A DNA stretch of 38,972 nucleotides from Helochares maculicollis. Its lineage: Eukaryota; Arthropoda; Insecta; Coleoptera; Hydrophilidae. The notes under the pieces were generated by a model. It was not told the DNA's origin, made no database searches, and saw only the letters and a list, made by a program, of their open reading frames with translations. The position numbers and the translations under genes are program-made. This document shows positions 10,301 to 23,970 of the stretch, piece after piece. The DNA lies in NCBI GenBank assembly GCA_033557835.1, contig JAWQRO010000441.1, forward strand, positions 1 to 38,972, read 5' to 3'. Positions within the stretch are counted from its first letter, which is position 1. The number at the start of each line of letters is the position of its first letter.

Positions 10301-13300
10301 GAGAGTGTAATGGGTTTGTAATCATTTGATACAAGCTGAATTATAATAGCAAATATATAAAAGCTACAATCTAATAAAAATTTCGCTAAAAGTAAGGTAA
10401 AAGAGAATAATAATATTTTTCAATTCGATGGCGAAAAGATTAGTTATTTATATGTCAATGCACTGGAAAAAATAAAAATATGGGAATGGAAAACTGCAAA
10501 GAACAATTCTATTCCTAAGCTATAATTACTTTCTTGGCAGACTTCAGAATGAGAGTCAAAAATGAAAGTTTCAGTATGCCAATCTAAATCAAAATCACGA
10601 ATTCGGAATGAATCATTCAAAGGGCCCAAAACCTCAAAATTGAAAACCTAGAATATTTTGGTTAAAAAGAAGAAAACGTTGCTTTTCAGGATTCGAAATG
10701 CGAAATTCAGTACTCAAATTATCAGAGTTACAAACCTAAAAGTACAGAATAGAAATTCAGACAACAACGTAAACGATATTATAAATCCTATATTTTAAGG
10801 TCAAAAGTAAAATGATTCAGATTAAATTACGGAAAATTATTCAACGAAAACGGTAACTTTCAATAATTTAGCATAAAAAATTAAAATTATACAAATGACC
10901 GAGCGACTCCCAAGTAACCGACGTTTAATTGATCCTTAATTTATTTTGACTTTCCTACTATTTACATGTATAATTCAAAGGAACATAGCCATCAGCGTCC
11001 AGAAACTGAACCATATTTAGTTAAAAAAAATTAAAACTATAAATTAACAACTACATTCGGTGGTCCTATTAGTTGAAGAAGTTGAATCTACAGTGTTGCT
11101 ATGGTAGCTGTATTCCAAATGTTAATACTTCACTACAAACGGTTTGAACGCTGTTGTATATACAAACAGATAGCATGCCACAGCAATAGTCAAAATAAAT
11201 CCAGGAGTTCTCAAGACATGAAGATATTACGAAACTTCTAAATCGAATTGTTTCACAATCGCAAAAGATTCTCCATATTATCCTTCATATAATACACGGT
11301 TTTATTTGACAAAGTATGCGAAGAGCACTTAACTAAAATGATGTTTTACAATAACGATAAAAAATATGCTACCTTTTTTAAACATGATTGTCTATATTAA
11401 ATCTAATAGATGTGCCCTAAAATTAGATACTTATTTGAATGTTTATTTAAAACAACAATACTACTCCAAACGCGTATAAATAATTAACACTTAAATAGTT
11501 ACAGCAATTTTGTCTAGTACTTATCGTCCAGTTTTTAACGATGTACCACAGTAGCCTATTAGGTTACATAATAATTGCTATAATGGCATGATGTACTGAC
11601 CAGACGTAAACAAAAATTTGTGGCAAAATTAGGAACTTACGCAACTACTCTCTACATGAACTAATATTTACTGAAGTACTTACTTGAAAAAATGTACACT
11701 TGTTACTATCAAAATAAATCACACAAAAGCTTTGGATCGGTAAAAAAAATTAGCAATGGAATGACCGCAATTTTGCACTGATATTTGCTTGATATAGGTT
11801 TAGCGTTAGCCTTGAATTTTTGGGCCTCTTGGTTTTGTGCCTCTTGTTTTAAATGAACATTTAATTTGTTCCTCAAATGGTTTCTGGTCCCTTTAACTTT
11901 TCTTTGTGGTTCTATTTATCTCTTCGGTTTTATTACTCGTCTAGTTTCTGCTCCTTTACTTTTTATATGATGTTTTTCGATTAATTTTGATTTGCTGCAA
12001 GTCTTGATTTTGTGTTTGCATAAGCAGTGGCTTAGCAAATGGCCCTCGTTTTAACTCCAGTAGCACGACGATTGAAACATATTATCACAAAAATTCCTAA
12101 ATGTAATCACGGTCGCAGTGTCGAGCCGCCATGTGACATTGCACGTAGATAACTGAGAATAGTATATCTTAAATGCGCATTTTTAATACGGGAGAAATGC
12201 ACACAGTCACAGAAAGTACCAAATCTACTCCGCTCCTTTCTTTTGCGTTATTATTGAATCGTCATGTGACGTTGCACAGCATCTTTTCAGTAAATGAAGA
12301 AAGAGACAAATTTAACGCTAAGACTTGTTGACATGAAAAATGCACAAAACTGGAGCAGGACACTTAAAAACTTCAATGTTGTATATAATAACGTAATTGA
12401 AGAGAAGGAAGTTCAGCCTCCATTATGAATTATTACCATCATCATTGATGGAAGCGAGCTACTTACGGGATGTAGTACATTTATACAATGAGGACAGTCG
12501 TTGAATCTATGTAGATATCTCTATTGGAATATTTTCTGTGTGCCACTCATTTCACTGTCTGATGCTGCTGACTGAGAAGTAGACTGGAATATCTATTTTT
12601 GCCTTTTCTTGCTCTTTAATCGCCTTTTTCACTTTTTAATAATATTCGCGGTCTGTGAGTGTAGTTGACGGGTCTCAATAGACTTCCTTTCGTGGAAAAA
12701 AACTAAGACCGATTTCTTTCCCTCTTTATGCCTGGGAGCTATGAAAGCATCTTGAGCGTTGGTGCTTCAAAACAATTTTGCGTAGCCTGAATAGAGCAAA
12801 TTGGTTTCAGAGCATTACCCTATGTATATCATTCAATCAATTTTTTTTTCATATCTAAACATTTATAAAAATTGTATTTTTAATCTTTGAATTGTCTGTT
12901 CTTTAAAGTCAGAAATTTGATCTTAATGTTATCCTGACTGTTTAAAATGCCAAAATGATTATTTAAAAAGTATCCTCATAAAATGCTCTACTAAAGCAGA
13001 TTGCAGCATTTGATAATTTATCATAAGGCTTCCAAAGATCTTTGCTTTTCTAGGTATAACCGATTATTTGTCAGTAGTGTTAAATAAACACGACAACATA
13101 ATTAATGAAAACATATATAGCAGTGAGTTTTTACTTCAGAAAATGTTTTGCACTTTAAGTGGAAACGATTAAGTTTCTAGAAGCTGTAAGTATTTTCAGA
13201 TCTATCGGAAGTAGTGCTTTATTTATGCCAACCACAATATTCATCAAATGAAGATTATTTGTGCTCAATTAAAGTAAGCATTTGGCAGACACACTCTAAA

Positions 13301-13377
13301 TTTGCAGTGAAAATGTAAAACGGAATTATTTATTCTGGACTAGATTTTACTTTTAAGCGAAAGGTGCCAAAAGAAAA

Positions 13378-13417
13378 CGCCACCGCACCGCCGCCTCGCC
13401 GTAACGACACGACACGG
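13378..13417. other. Short GC-rich tract inside the tob intron
   Basis: About 40 bases rich in CCGCC and CGACAC motifs stand out sharply from AT-rich surroundings. This may be a small regulatory element or a locally CpG-rich patch. No promoter signals could be assigned. Confidence 0.25.
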
Positions 13418-15610
13418 TAAACATCGTTGGTGCTTTAATTTTGAATGTTATGACATTTCGCTAGTGATTCATTGGCAAAGAATTCCGGCAGTTTTGGCAG
13501 CACATACCGAACATATGCCTTACTTTAACTGTTCGATTACAACTTTGCATGAATAATAAGGACGTCTAGCCATAGATAAGTCCATACAACTCAGATTTGG
13601 TTTTCCGACTATAAACTTTACAGAATGTATAAACTCTATAGAATAGGGAAGCAACTAATGTTTCTTTTCAACTTTGCTTTGCGAAAAGTTAGTATAGGCT
13701 GCTGATTATTCTCTATTGTAAGAAATTCGTCAGTTCACTTTTAGCCAAAACTATAAATTTTTAATGTGTATTCATTCCAAACGCTAGAAAATGACGTCGA
13801 TCGTTAAAATAACAATTAGCTCATCCGTTTTAGTTAGTAATATCGATGAGAATTTTGCTAATAAAAACCACATATTCTTAGGAAGTGTGGGCTTGCAATG
13901 AAGAGGGCTTCAATATGAAGATTTTATAAATTTTCTAATCATCATTCAATTCTTCAGCGTGATATACACGTGTCTGGCATGCGAATAATTGAGGTATAGG
14001 CATGAGAGGATGCTATAATTATACGAAACTGATTCTTTGGCAATGAAAATAAATCACAAAACGAAATAATATTTATCTCCCCCTATCCTCAGCAGTACTT
14101 ACATATAAATTACATAACCAATTGGTGTTTATTGACTGGAATGTGACGCAAGTATTTCAATAGACTGACATAATTGATTTTTGTTTGCGGTTGCCGATCT
14201 TATATAAGATCTTCTATACTATCAGAGCCGTGAAATTGAATAGTTAAATATTTCTACCAGGTTCATTTGCTATATTTTGCTAAATAATGGGTTTTGTGAA
14301 GAAGAAATCAGTATCGATATTTTTACGAAGATTCTTCATTTGAAATTAGGACCACATCATCTTGTCTTGTAATAGAAGTGAGAAGCCTTTCAGTTTTATA
14401 GATGTGTTATATTATATGAATCTAAAATTGTGCAATATTTTTGATTCTGCTTTATACAAGTAACATTGTTAGTCCTAACGCAACCTTACTTGGAAAATTA
14501 GATTGTCCGGCAGGGAGAAAGAATTGTGGCAATTCTAAAAAGTTGTCGACCTACCCTGAAATTCGATTTATGTAAAGTCCACGGTTCGAATAAGATAGAA
14601 AAGCGAATAAAGCGATGAAAATGCGCATAAAACTTTTTATATGTGTTCAGGAAAATGTGATGGGTTGGGAAATGTATACGACTGTTTTGAAACAGTTTTC
14701 CTGAGTGACGTACTAAATGGAATTGGTGACGTCTGGTACGTAGATTGCACCGATAAAAATAACATACGTGTACCTACCTGATGAAATGGAAATGGAGTAA
14801 TACTCGTAGGTAATTATCTTGCAAATTGGAAATAGCGATAACACTATTCGATACTATAGTAAAGCAGCCAAATATGTGGGCAATGTAAATTTAAAAAGTA
14901 GGGAGATGATTGAGTATAGGCTGGACTGCAGACATGTAAAGTATACAAGTAGAATGAGTAATACTAATAGTAGTAATGATGGTATGAAATTTGGACAACG
15001 AGGTGTATTACTTAAATATATCACAAGGAAAAACACTCATCACAGCCACTAAGAGAGATGCAAATAGAAACTACTAATTTTAAACTGTTGTTCAGAATAT
15101 ATATTAAACAGCCTTCGAAATTTTTTGGCAAGCTTGGCTGTTTGCGAGCAAAAATAAAAGAAAATTTTTCTCTTCGCTCGCTAATATAATACAGTAGGAG
15201 CGAAAAACAAAACAGATTTATTGGGGGTCTGCTGCTGCTTTGCTTTCCTGATGACGATGTCTCTGGAGCGGTGTATAAAGTGTTTTCGAGAAAACGTTTC
15301 TTTTATTTCCTTGCTCTAATTCCGTCGGTTGCAAAAATATTTTCTTTTTATTTTCACTCGTAGGTGTTTGAAATAGAAATATTTTATATATGCAGTAATG
15401 AAGCAGTAGGCAATGGTCTCGTCATCTATTTCACTTTTTGCTTTTATATAAGTATTAACGAATACTACATGCTAATGTCAATCGCGATGTTAAAATTATT
15501 CATTAGTGATTACTTTATATAAAAAATAATATTACTGTGAAACCAATAGTACTGATGAGTTGGAAAATAAATACTTATAAAAGATTTGGGTATGATATAC
15601 GTTGTATGTT

Positions 15611-15727
15611 AACTTTTTTGGCTACGTTTGTAGCTAACGCCTCTGATGAGAGGCTCTTAATGAAGAGCTGTGCACAAAGCCTATTTGATGACACCAGCCA
15701 ACGCATGTAATCAAATGCAAAAAAGTT
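15611..15727. repeat. Compact cloverleaf-like inverted-repeat element (MITE-like or structured RNA)
   Basis: The ends form an 11-bp imperfect terminal inverted repeat: AACTTTTTTGGC at 15611-15622 and GCAAAAAAGTT at 15717-15727. Inside are GCCTCT-GATG-AGAGGC at 15639-15654, GCTCTT-AATG-AAGAGC at 15653-15668, the palindrome TGTGCACA at 15669-15676, and ATTTGAT/ATCAAAT at 15683-15689/15710-15716, which abuts the outer stem exactly. The arrangement would fold as an outer stem with several arms. It lacks tRNA features such as a T-arm GTTCRA sequence. No protein is encoded. The inverted repeats are seen directly; the kind of element is unknown. Confidence 0.45.
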
Positions 15728-15923
15728 GTAGTTTCTCCAGATTGATAAAATTTTATAATGACAATCTGAAATTTTATGTTTACATGTTCTTCAAAACTGT
15801 TCTGTTAGTGAAGTAACACTAAATGCTTTAAGGACTTTTATTTTTACCCCAATGCATATTTTAAAAAAAATAATTTAATTTTCGGTTGTTAGCGTTCATT
15901 TTTAAGAAATGGTAAATTTTAAT

Positions 15924-16830
15924 TTAAACAACATATTTTCTAACGTTCACAATGATTTTCGACCATCCTACTGACAATTTTTAGATTCCGCCGAAAGAAA
16001 AATTATTTGTCTATTGATGTGATCTATTCTCTCTGAAGTGGAGATCTTGAAAAACTTTGCATTGGTGGCGAGAAGTAGTAACCTGATAGAACCTAATCTA
16101 GTGAATACGGTAGAATTTCCCATTTAACCATCCAACGTATTTTTTACTTGTTTTGCGACATATGCCCGAGCATTGCCGTGCAGCAAAATCACTTTACGCT
16201 GCTTGCTAGCTGGAAGAGGTCGGTTTTTATTCAATGCAATATATTAATTGTTATTGGTAACGATCAGTAGTAATAGTTTAGTTCGGTTGTAGCAGCTTAT
16301 ATTACACCACTCCCTTCTCATCCCACCAAATGCACATTACTTCCACAAATGCTGTTGAGGTAGATGGTTCGCGCCGATGAATCCATGATTTTTTGCGTTT
16401 AGCGTTATCACGTAAATCAATTTTCATCGCCAGCCACAATTTGATGCAAAAAATGTCATCTTCGTTACCTGATAAGCAAATAACTATAAACAATTAATCG
16501 TTTTTCAATGTTTGCTTCAGTTGTTATATGTGGTATCAAGTTTCCTTCCTTTTGAACCATTTTCATGTCTGCTTGAATGACATTTAACTGTTTTACAACA
16601 ACTTTTTCTGTTTGAGCTGAGTTTTTATTAAATAATGCTTCCAATTTATCTTCGAAATTTTTGGTTGGCCAGAACGATCGTTATCATTGACATCAAAATC
16701 ACTACTTTTGAATCGTTTAGGCCAGATTTCGCAAGCTTGTTCAGTTGGTGCATGTCCACCGTAAGTTTATTAGAGAAGATGAATACTTTCAGCATCTCTT
16801 TTTCGTTTGATTAAAACAAATATTGCTTTC
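15924..16830 (-). mobile_element. Decayed mariner transposase, relic 1
   Basis: Read on the minus strand with several frame changes, this follows a mariner transposase from the helix-turn-helix region to the C-terminus. The segments are KSSDFDVNDNDRSGQPK near 16710-16650, NFEDKLEALFNKNSAQTEK near 16650-16590, FLHQIVAGDE near 16440-16420, KRKKSWIHRREPSTST near 16400-16350, CIWWDEKGVV near 16330-16302, RKVILLHGNARAYVAKQVK near 16200-16140, WEILPYSLD near 16115-16090, and a C-terminal GW-KIIVNVRKY segment ending at a stop at 15926-15924. The first Asp (GDE) remains, the second is changed (HGN in place of HDN) and the third is still present (YSLD). Stops and frameshifts make it inactive. Terminal inverted repeats could not be identified. 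Confidence 0.85.
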
Positions 16831-19800
16831 TGAAATGAAAGATTTAAACGGGAATTAAAAAGTTTTTAACGGTTTCCCGAATAATGACATCCTAAATTTT
16901 AAACTAACGCCCAATATATTTAAATATATTTTGAATGTATAAAAATCAGAGAAAATCCAAAACAAAAAGTATTCAAGTTAGTTAAAATTTGATAAAGCAT
17001 CAACTGTACCATTATAATTATTTAAATGAAATCACGAAAGCCCTTGACAAGGAAAAATGAGGTCAATTGAATTCTAATAAAAATCATCACAACTACAATT
17101 GTAATGGAAAACTGCAAGTAAATCACAGTAAAATGCTAAAAGTTAATTATGTCAAAGAATCAAGGTACTCAAAGAAAACTCAAAATAATAAGACCACAAA
17201 TCAAGAAAATCCTGACTCTTTAAATTAAAATCCAATCAATTTTGAACTAATCATGATTATTTTTAATAGTTATAGGGTGTGTAGAAAATTACTGGATAGC
17301 TCTATTTCAAGAGCTAGTTTCGTTGATGAAAATTTAAAAGTATTAATTATTTTACAAAAAAATATTAAGTTCAAACGTTTCAGGCAATTTCACAAGCTAC
17401 ATTTTGTAATTTTTTTTTCTCTAATAAATTTTAATATATTTCTACACTACATCTCTAGATTGTTGTTATATCACTCTTCTATGTAGGAATATCCTTTACT
17501 TTTTAACTTTTCTAGTATTGTGGGAAGCTTGTAGAACATTGTCATTTTTCATCTGCAATTTACTCGATTATTGTAGCCTACATATCAAATGAAATTACTA
17601 AAAAATTGAAATGAAGCTATAACATGTTGAGTATGTATTTTAATCGATTTTTAAAATTTGAAGATTGCCAATTTACTTAAAATCGAAACGTATCAATTTT
17701 CTTGCAAAATTTTACATTCCTAATGTTAAAGAATAATTTGCAAAAATGATGAAAGCATATATAAAATGTAGAAAAAAATTCTGTGAAAAAGTTATATTTT
17801 TAAGAAGAAAGTAAAAAAATTCAAAAAGGAATTTACAATTTAAACGGAAAATATAGAATTTCGATATCAGTCAGTAATATTAATCACTTTGGAACTATTA
17901 TAAAAATTATGTAGAGACTTAATTTGACTGTAATAGATTTTAGATCATTTTTGACAAAATAAAATTTTAGTTGCTGTACAGATATATTGACAGGAACATT
18001 GAGTGCCGATTTTTTTGTATTTGCGCTACGCAAGAAACCAGAATACAAAGGTTGTTTGCACATATTCATAAATTTTAAATTTCTAATAATAGATTCTACT
18101 TAATATTAGTCTGTCGAAAGTTTCCAAATTTTTACAAGTAAACTAGTCTTTAATAGAGGCATCGAGTTGCAATTTTATACATCCTCTCGTAGCGTAGCAG
18201 TTTCTCGTCTTCTTAACTCCTTGCACACTTTGGATTTTTTGCATATTTTCAAATTGCTGTTTCCTTAAACGTTTCAAGCTCTTTAGAGCTTTTTCAATTT
18301 TTGGAGATTTTTGAGGAAAAGTTAAGCTGGTAGCCTTTGAAAGTCGAACTATCTTTAAAGCTCTTTGTAGAGACATCGCTTCGTTTTCTCACGTGCTTAC
18401 ATGAATTCTATAATTATTGGGACTGTGTAGTCCATTTACTTTTAGTGAGCACATTTTTTGCAGGGTTTTCAAAGGTTACTACTGTGAATCTAAACATTAT
18501 TTGGTTTTTAGAGTCCTCGCAACCGTGAGCTTAAATGATTTTTCGCTGAGTCTCTCTAATTTGATCAAGTTTGAGAATTTTCGCTCTTATGAGTTTATCA
18601 AATCTCGGGATTTATAATAGCTTTCCTTAAAAGTTTTCTCTGGGTTTCAGTGTTCTCGTTTATATTTGAGAATTTGCTTGACTCAAAATGCACATCCTGT
18701 TTGAGCCACTTGCTACTAGGTGTTCTAGAGGTTGTTTCTGAGGATCTCTGTATGCCAAAGCTGGCTAGCATGCAGCTAATATTTCGAAATCATAGATTAA
18801 TATCAGTTTTGGCGACATCGAAGACCATGGAAAGTACTTGTTAGTGTTTTAAGAATATTTTAATTTTTTTGCTTTAAACATAAAACATAGGAAACTATCA
18901 TAATATTTAAAATTACAATTAGCAATATTTTATTAAAATCGGTATTAAACAAAAAACTAAATAAAATGAGCGTAATTATAATTTTACCCGAGATTCAAGG
19001 ACATCGAAAACACGAAAATATAAAATTTCCATTTGACTTTTGAATCGTGCATAAAATTTTATTATGTAAATAAAAGTATCGCTACTTTAATACTAAACAT
19101 GTATGTATATGAAAATATTGAGTAGAGGCACGTTTTACACTTTAGAAAAGGGTACTTATTCGTCATTTACTACAAGCTCAAGCATTAGAAGCTACACATA
19201 AATATGTTTTAACCTTTTATTTTAAATACACAGCATTGGGCATGACATACATTTGTGTTACATCTGAAAATACTTAATTTAATCATTAATGGGCTTACTG
19301 TAATGCTTGCATTTGAGTAGAATTGAAGCTTTAGACAAGAAATATTGAATTGAAGGGCGTGTAAAACATGAAAATATAAATTATATGAGTAAATTTCGAG
19401 TTAGAGACATTCCAGAGTTTTTAATTTATGCTATAAAAAAGGGTCCCTTTCTTTTAAAGATATGGTCTATTTTACAGGTTATACACGGGGAACAAAAAAG
19501 CAAAATATTGTTACTTATGAGCAATACGTAATCTGCATATTCTTTGCCATGAGTATAATATTTAATAAAAATTTAAGCACATGCAGTTTAGTCATGGTTT
19601 TCAATAATATTACTAAATCAGTTTTGAACATTAAATCAAATTGTTCACATGTAAAATATATGCGTCTATGTATGCGAATTTATCACACATCTTCGTGCAT
19701 ACTATTCGTTAAACTTGCAACGTTATTCTGCCATTTTCATGCACATGCCTGCATAATGCTAGGCTTATTCATAATGCATAAACAAGCACAAAAGATTCTT

Positions 19801-19859
19801 TAATTACATGCTGTATATCTACTTATGTTTCTTTGAATCTCTACAATATTCAAGTGTGC

Positions 19860-19935
19860 GAATATATATAATGTTTTTCTTTCCCTGTGACAATGTGTGT
19901 GCCTGTGTGAGTATTTGTTGTTGTTTGTGTTTTTA
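19860..19935. repeat. Impure TG/TTG-rich simple sequence
   Basis: This is a degenerate GTGTGTG and TTGTTG-rich stretch of low complexity inside the tob intron. It is not a clean microsatellite and has no other content. Confidence 0.4.
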
Positions 19936-21029
19936 TAATTGTATACAAGTTCACGTGTAACAAATTGCGTTGGTGTTTGTAGTACACAACAACTATAACA
20001 TAAAAACGATGGTTGTACAAAATCATTTTACACTGCATTTAAATCGGGAACTGTTACATGAAAACTATGTTTGAATATATTTTATTTATATTTTATTTTT
20101 TTGTTATAAATAATGACGTTATTAATTACTTAAAAATTTTAACACAGAAAAGTAGGTAAATGCCAAGGTTTGTCCCTACAATAAGCATCTGACTGGTTCA
20201 AAGGGCAACTCAAATATTGCTTTGGTAAATCATATCAACAAAGAGAATAAAAACGAATAGAAGAAGAAATTCATGTTGAAACTTACGTATAATATAGTAA
20301 ATCGACTGGCACTATACCTGGAAAGGAAAACACAAATTTAGTTTTGCACAGCAGGAAAGTAAGCGTTTAAGGATGATGACGATATCAAAATTCAACTACA
20401 AAAATAATATGAAAAGAAATAATACGAAAATATAGTTGGATTTAAAATAGTAGTAATAAAAATCAAGAAAATTAAAAATTCAAAGAAATGCCTCTGATTT
20501 TACTTTATACCAGGTAATTTTATTTACTTTAGTCATTTTTTGTTTATTCCAATCAATTTTGTGTAACGTTCGTAGATAATTTTAAATTTAGCAGAAACGA
20601 GCGTTCTTATAAACACGTGATATGCATCACCACACACTGCAAAGAAGCTTTGTTTTGATCTCAGCCGCCTTGATTTTACGTCTACACGCAAAGAAAAGAT
20701 TCAACTTACATTTATTATTTTGTTATAGCAACACGTTTCTGTGTAAATAATTACAGGTGCTATAATTACGAGTCGGTACATTAAAATCAAATATTTATTA
20801 AACACATCGGATGCTGTAATCGTGCTGAAATCGAAGACTTTTGATTTTATGTCTGGTACCTGTGATGAATCATATGAATCCATACACACACATACAAACA
20901 AAGCGAAATAGGGCATCTCATATCAACCTTTTTTGCATTTAAACTATTATAAACGACTAGGCTACGTGTATCTGTTGATTTAACCACAGATTACTTTTTT
21001 GTTTTCAATTGTCCGAAAACATAATCGAC

Positions 21030-21600
21030 TATGTGTTAATTTTGAAAATGGAGTAAAACTGCGCCTGGAAACAAGAATCTCCTGCGAAAGAATAAATGGA
21101 TTGCGTAGCTTTAGAAACTGGCGATCGATACAGCAGTGGAGGAATGAAATGGCTCATTTGTATATCGTGTGTACGAAACGTCCCCGTACAGAGTATATGC
21201 ATGAAAATCTGGTGGAAATTTTTAAGTTGGTGCTTTTTTTCTCTCTCCTCCCACGCCCGACTCAATCTAACCCACCACCCTTTTTGCTCCCGGTCGGACA
21301 CGTTCAAATTTTAACGAGTAAATAACAAAATGTCGTAATTCTTCGAGATGGTGCATGTGGATAATTCCCGGATTCTATTTATAATCCGAGTTGGCCAGCT
21401 TCGTTTGTTTGTCTGGCCTGGTCTGATGGAATGTTGGCCATATTTTCTGCGGGCATTTGTTACACATCCAGAACTCAAAACTCATGGATGTGTGAAAATT
21501 TGGAATTTGATCAAAATTCGGCGCCTCAAACGCTCAACAAAACATGCTTCTCGAAAACTACGCTTTGTTGGGTCCTGGTTTTGCACATTAAAATATTAGT
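21030..21600. other. GC-richer block inside the tob intron
   Basis: Composition rises clearly above the neighbouring AT-rich sequence, and overlapping open frames of 70-110 codons appear on both strands (21029-21307 minus; 20999-21325 and 21348-21599 plus). None resembles a known protein, and open frames on both strands are expected when stop codons become rarer with GC content. Pyrimidine-rich TCTCTCTCC and CCCACGCCC patches occur near 21240-21260. An intronic enhancer, an alternative tob promoter or an old insertion are possible. Confidence 0.3.
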
Positions 21601-23590
21601 AAAGTTTGTACCTATGCAGACCGTTTTTTATATATAACTTGGACAGTAGGTAAAATTTCCTGTGGCATTCAACATTGTTTCAATATATTGACAAAAAAAA
21701 ATAGTCTGAAAGCAAAGGTGGTCAAAACCATTTTGGGTGTTAGTTGATCAATCAATCCGGGAAGAGTCAAATCAAATGACTTTACAAAAGTAAAATGATT
21801 TTTGAAGAGTCAAAAGTCCAAATTGAAGTAAATCCAAGACTTCAAAATTTGATCTGTACATTGGTAAAGTATCCCAGTGGGACAACCACGGTGCAATAAG
21901 CTAAAATTCGCAATGCTCTCACAACCTGGGAAAAAAGTTATTTTGCAGCACATTGTAGGGCGATATATTTTTGGGTGCTGTCATAGAGCGTTATTGTAGG
22001 CTAAACGTAACAACACAGGTCGATTGAAACTCTTGCATTATGAATAAAGCCTTCTCGGTGTGTATAAGCAGGTCAAGATCAATAATACATGGAAGGTTAG
22101 CACGCTTCAGGAACTCTGGCGCAACATAAACATTAGAGGGGAATACATACAAGTGAAATTTAAAGCAGATTTACTGTCAACTGCAAATATTTATAATTAA
22201 TTTATAAAATAAACTGCTTTGCAAAACTAGCTTCTTTTCCACCCGTGCTGTGTTTGTATGTAATAAACGTGAACTTGACCTGCGTATGGAAATTTGAAAA
22301 AATCCAGGTATATCACAAATTAAACTCAACGCTATAAGGTAATAACATGCTAAGTGGTTGTATAGATTTGTTTAGAGAGTTGCCTACATTAAGGTAAAAT
22401 TTACTCCTGAGTAAAGTTTTGGCAAATCTTTTAGATCTTATACTCTGTCATATAAATAAAATGATTGCTTTATTGGTTAAGAGTATTTATGTGAATTACG
22501 AGCAGATTTTGTTCCTAGAGTGGCTTCAAATAAACTATCTTATACATTCTACTGAATCATTCCAAGAATTTGCTAAGTAAAAGTATTTATGTGAAATTGA
22601 TTGCAGTTTTTTTTATAAAATTCTTATTGGGCTAGTGATATAATTTTTTGCAATTTTTCAGCGTCTATTAAGACTTTAGAGTGTTTATATGCTCTTTGCG
22701 GTATTAATTTTTAAAAGGAAAAGCTCCACTTCCGATAATCTGGTCTATTCAAAGTTTTATACCTGATAGTTCTTTAATATATGAACACATTTTTAGATTT
22801 TGAGTTAAGTTGTAGTTCTGTTTCCCGAAATTAACTTAGCAATTGCTAATAAAAACTTGTTCATATTAAACGCAAGTGTGCTGTATTTTATAGACATAGC
22901 TCGTATCCACACATTCCTAAAAAAAATTAAAATTGCAAATACTATTTTTATATTACTAGTACTATACCTACTATATTTCAATCGAATAATGTAGGCCGGC
23001 ATAGCATTGAAAAGATGAATATGAAATACTGTTAGTAGTAATAATAAATATATCTTAATGAGATGTTTCCAAATTTCGGGCGGAAGCACGAAATTCTCTC
23101 GTTGAGAATGGACATGCAAATGTAAAACCGTGTAGAAAGGAAATGCGTGACATAATTAAAAGCATAATAAAAGTTCAAGGTCAGTAGTTTTCTTTACGTA
23201 ATTTTAATATTGTTCTAAACCATATTGGCGAATTGTTTAAACATACAGTCTCACACTGCGCCGTTAGATACATAGATGCCTACATAATGTGCGATATGGT
23301 ATCGTGGCTGACGTAAAATTGTTTTTATAGAAGAGAGCAAGTGTTTGTTGTAGTATACATGCTCATATGTAATATTTTTTCAATTTAAAACTGCAATAAT
23401 GCATTCTCAAGGTAAATCCGATTGTAAGTCACGTATTATTTTTACAAAACGTAAAACTTTAATTTGTCACGTTTTGTACTTGAACCGAGAAATGGGGTTA
23501 GATGTGCTTCGATTGCTTTTTTATTTATTTATACATATACTGTATTAAATTTGTAAAAATTTTCTACTCAAGTTAGCTTTTGACCACCTG

Positions 23591-23970
23591 TTTATTTTCG
23601 CTGTACTTAACCCTCACAAATTCCTTGGTTTGTCTTGTATGAGAGGTTTTCATAGTGCAATACATAAGTTTGACCCAAGTGCAGGCAATATTACAATGCT
23701 TAATAAAACAGTCATACCTCATTGACCAAAACACAATTGCACATTTACGTTAGAGCGTTAAACAATTTCATCAATATAATAATTCATAAAATTTATCTAG
23801 TGCTGTAATGTAACATTTCCGTTTAAATCATTTTGATAGATTTTCAAATAAAAAAAATTAAGAATTTGATTGTATTAAAATGATGGCAATAAAATGCATT
23901 TTTCAAATAAAATTTTTGGAAATATTTTCGCTGCAGGGTACTTAAACCTCACCACATCCTTATTTGTTTG
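23591..23970 (+). repeat. Pair of diverged direct repeats
   Basis: Sequence at about 23593-23640 (TATTTTCGCTGTACTTAA followed by CCTCAC and TCCTT) recurs at about 23923-23970 (TATTTTCGCTG, then a 5-base insertion CAGGG, then TACTTAA with CCTCAC and TCCTT). A possible third, more weakly matching copy on the minus strand lies near 24480-24520 (TTCACCACGCCCTTTTTGTG). This suggests an old interspersed repeat family; its type is not recognised. Confidence 0.35.

Noticed and set aside
14819..15052. Complementary open frames on both strands
   Set aside because: Mutual shadows without similarity, splice context or protein-like composition.
15611..15727. tRNA gene suggested by the cloverleaf-like fold
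   Set aside because: No conserved A-box or B-box, no T-loop consensus, and stem lengths do not fit a tRNA.
18143..18844. Lysine-rich minus-strand frame and several overlapping plus-strand frames
   Set aside because: Frames on both strands are of similar length, none resembles a known protein and stops interrupt any longer reading. A decayed repeat is possible but could not be supported.
19462..19803. 113-codon plus-strand frame
   Set aside because: Rich in Cys, His, Ile, Met and Phe with no domain; most likely a chance frame in intronic sequence.
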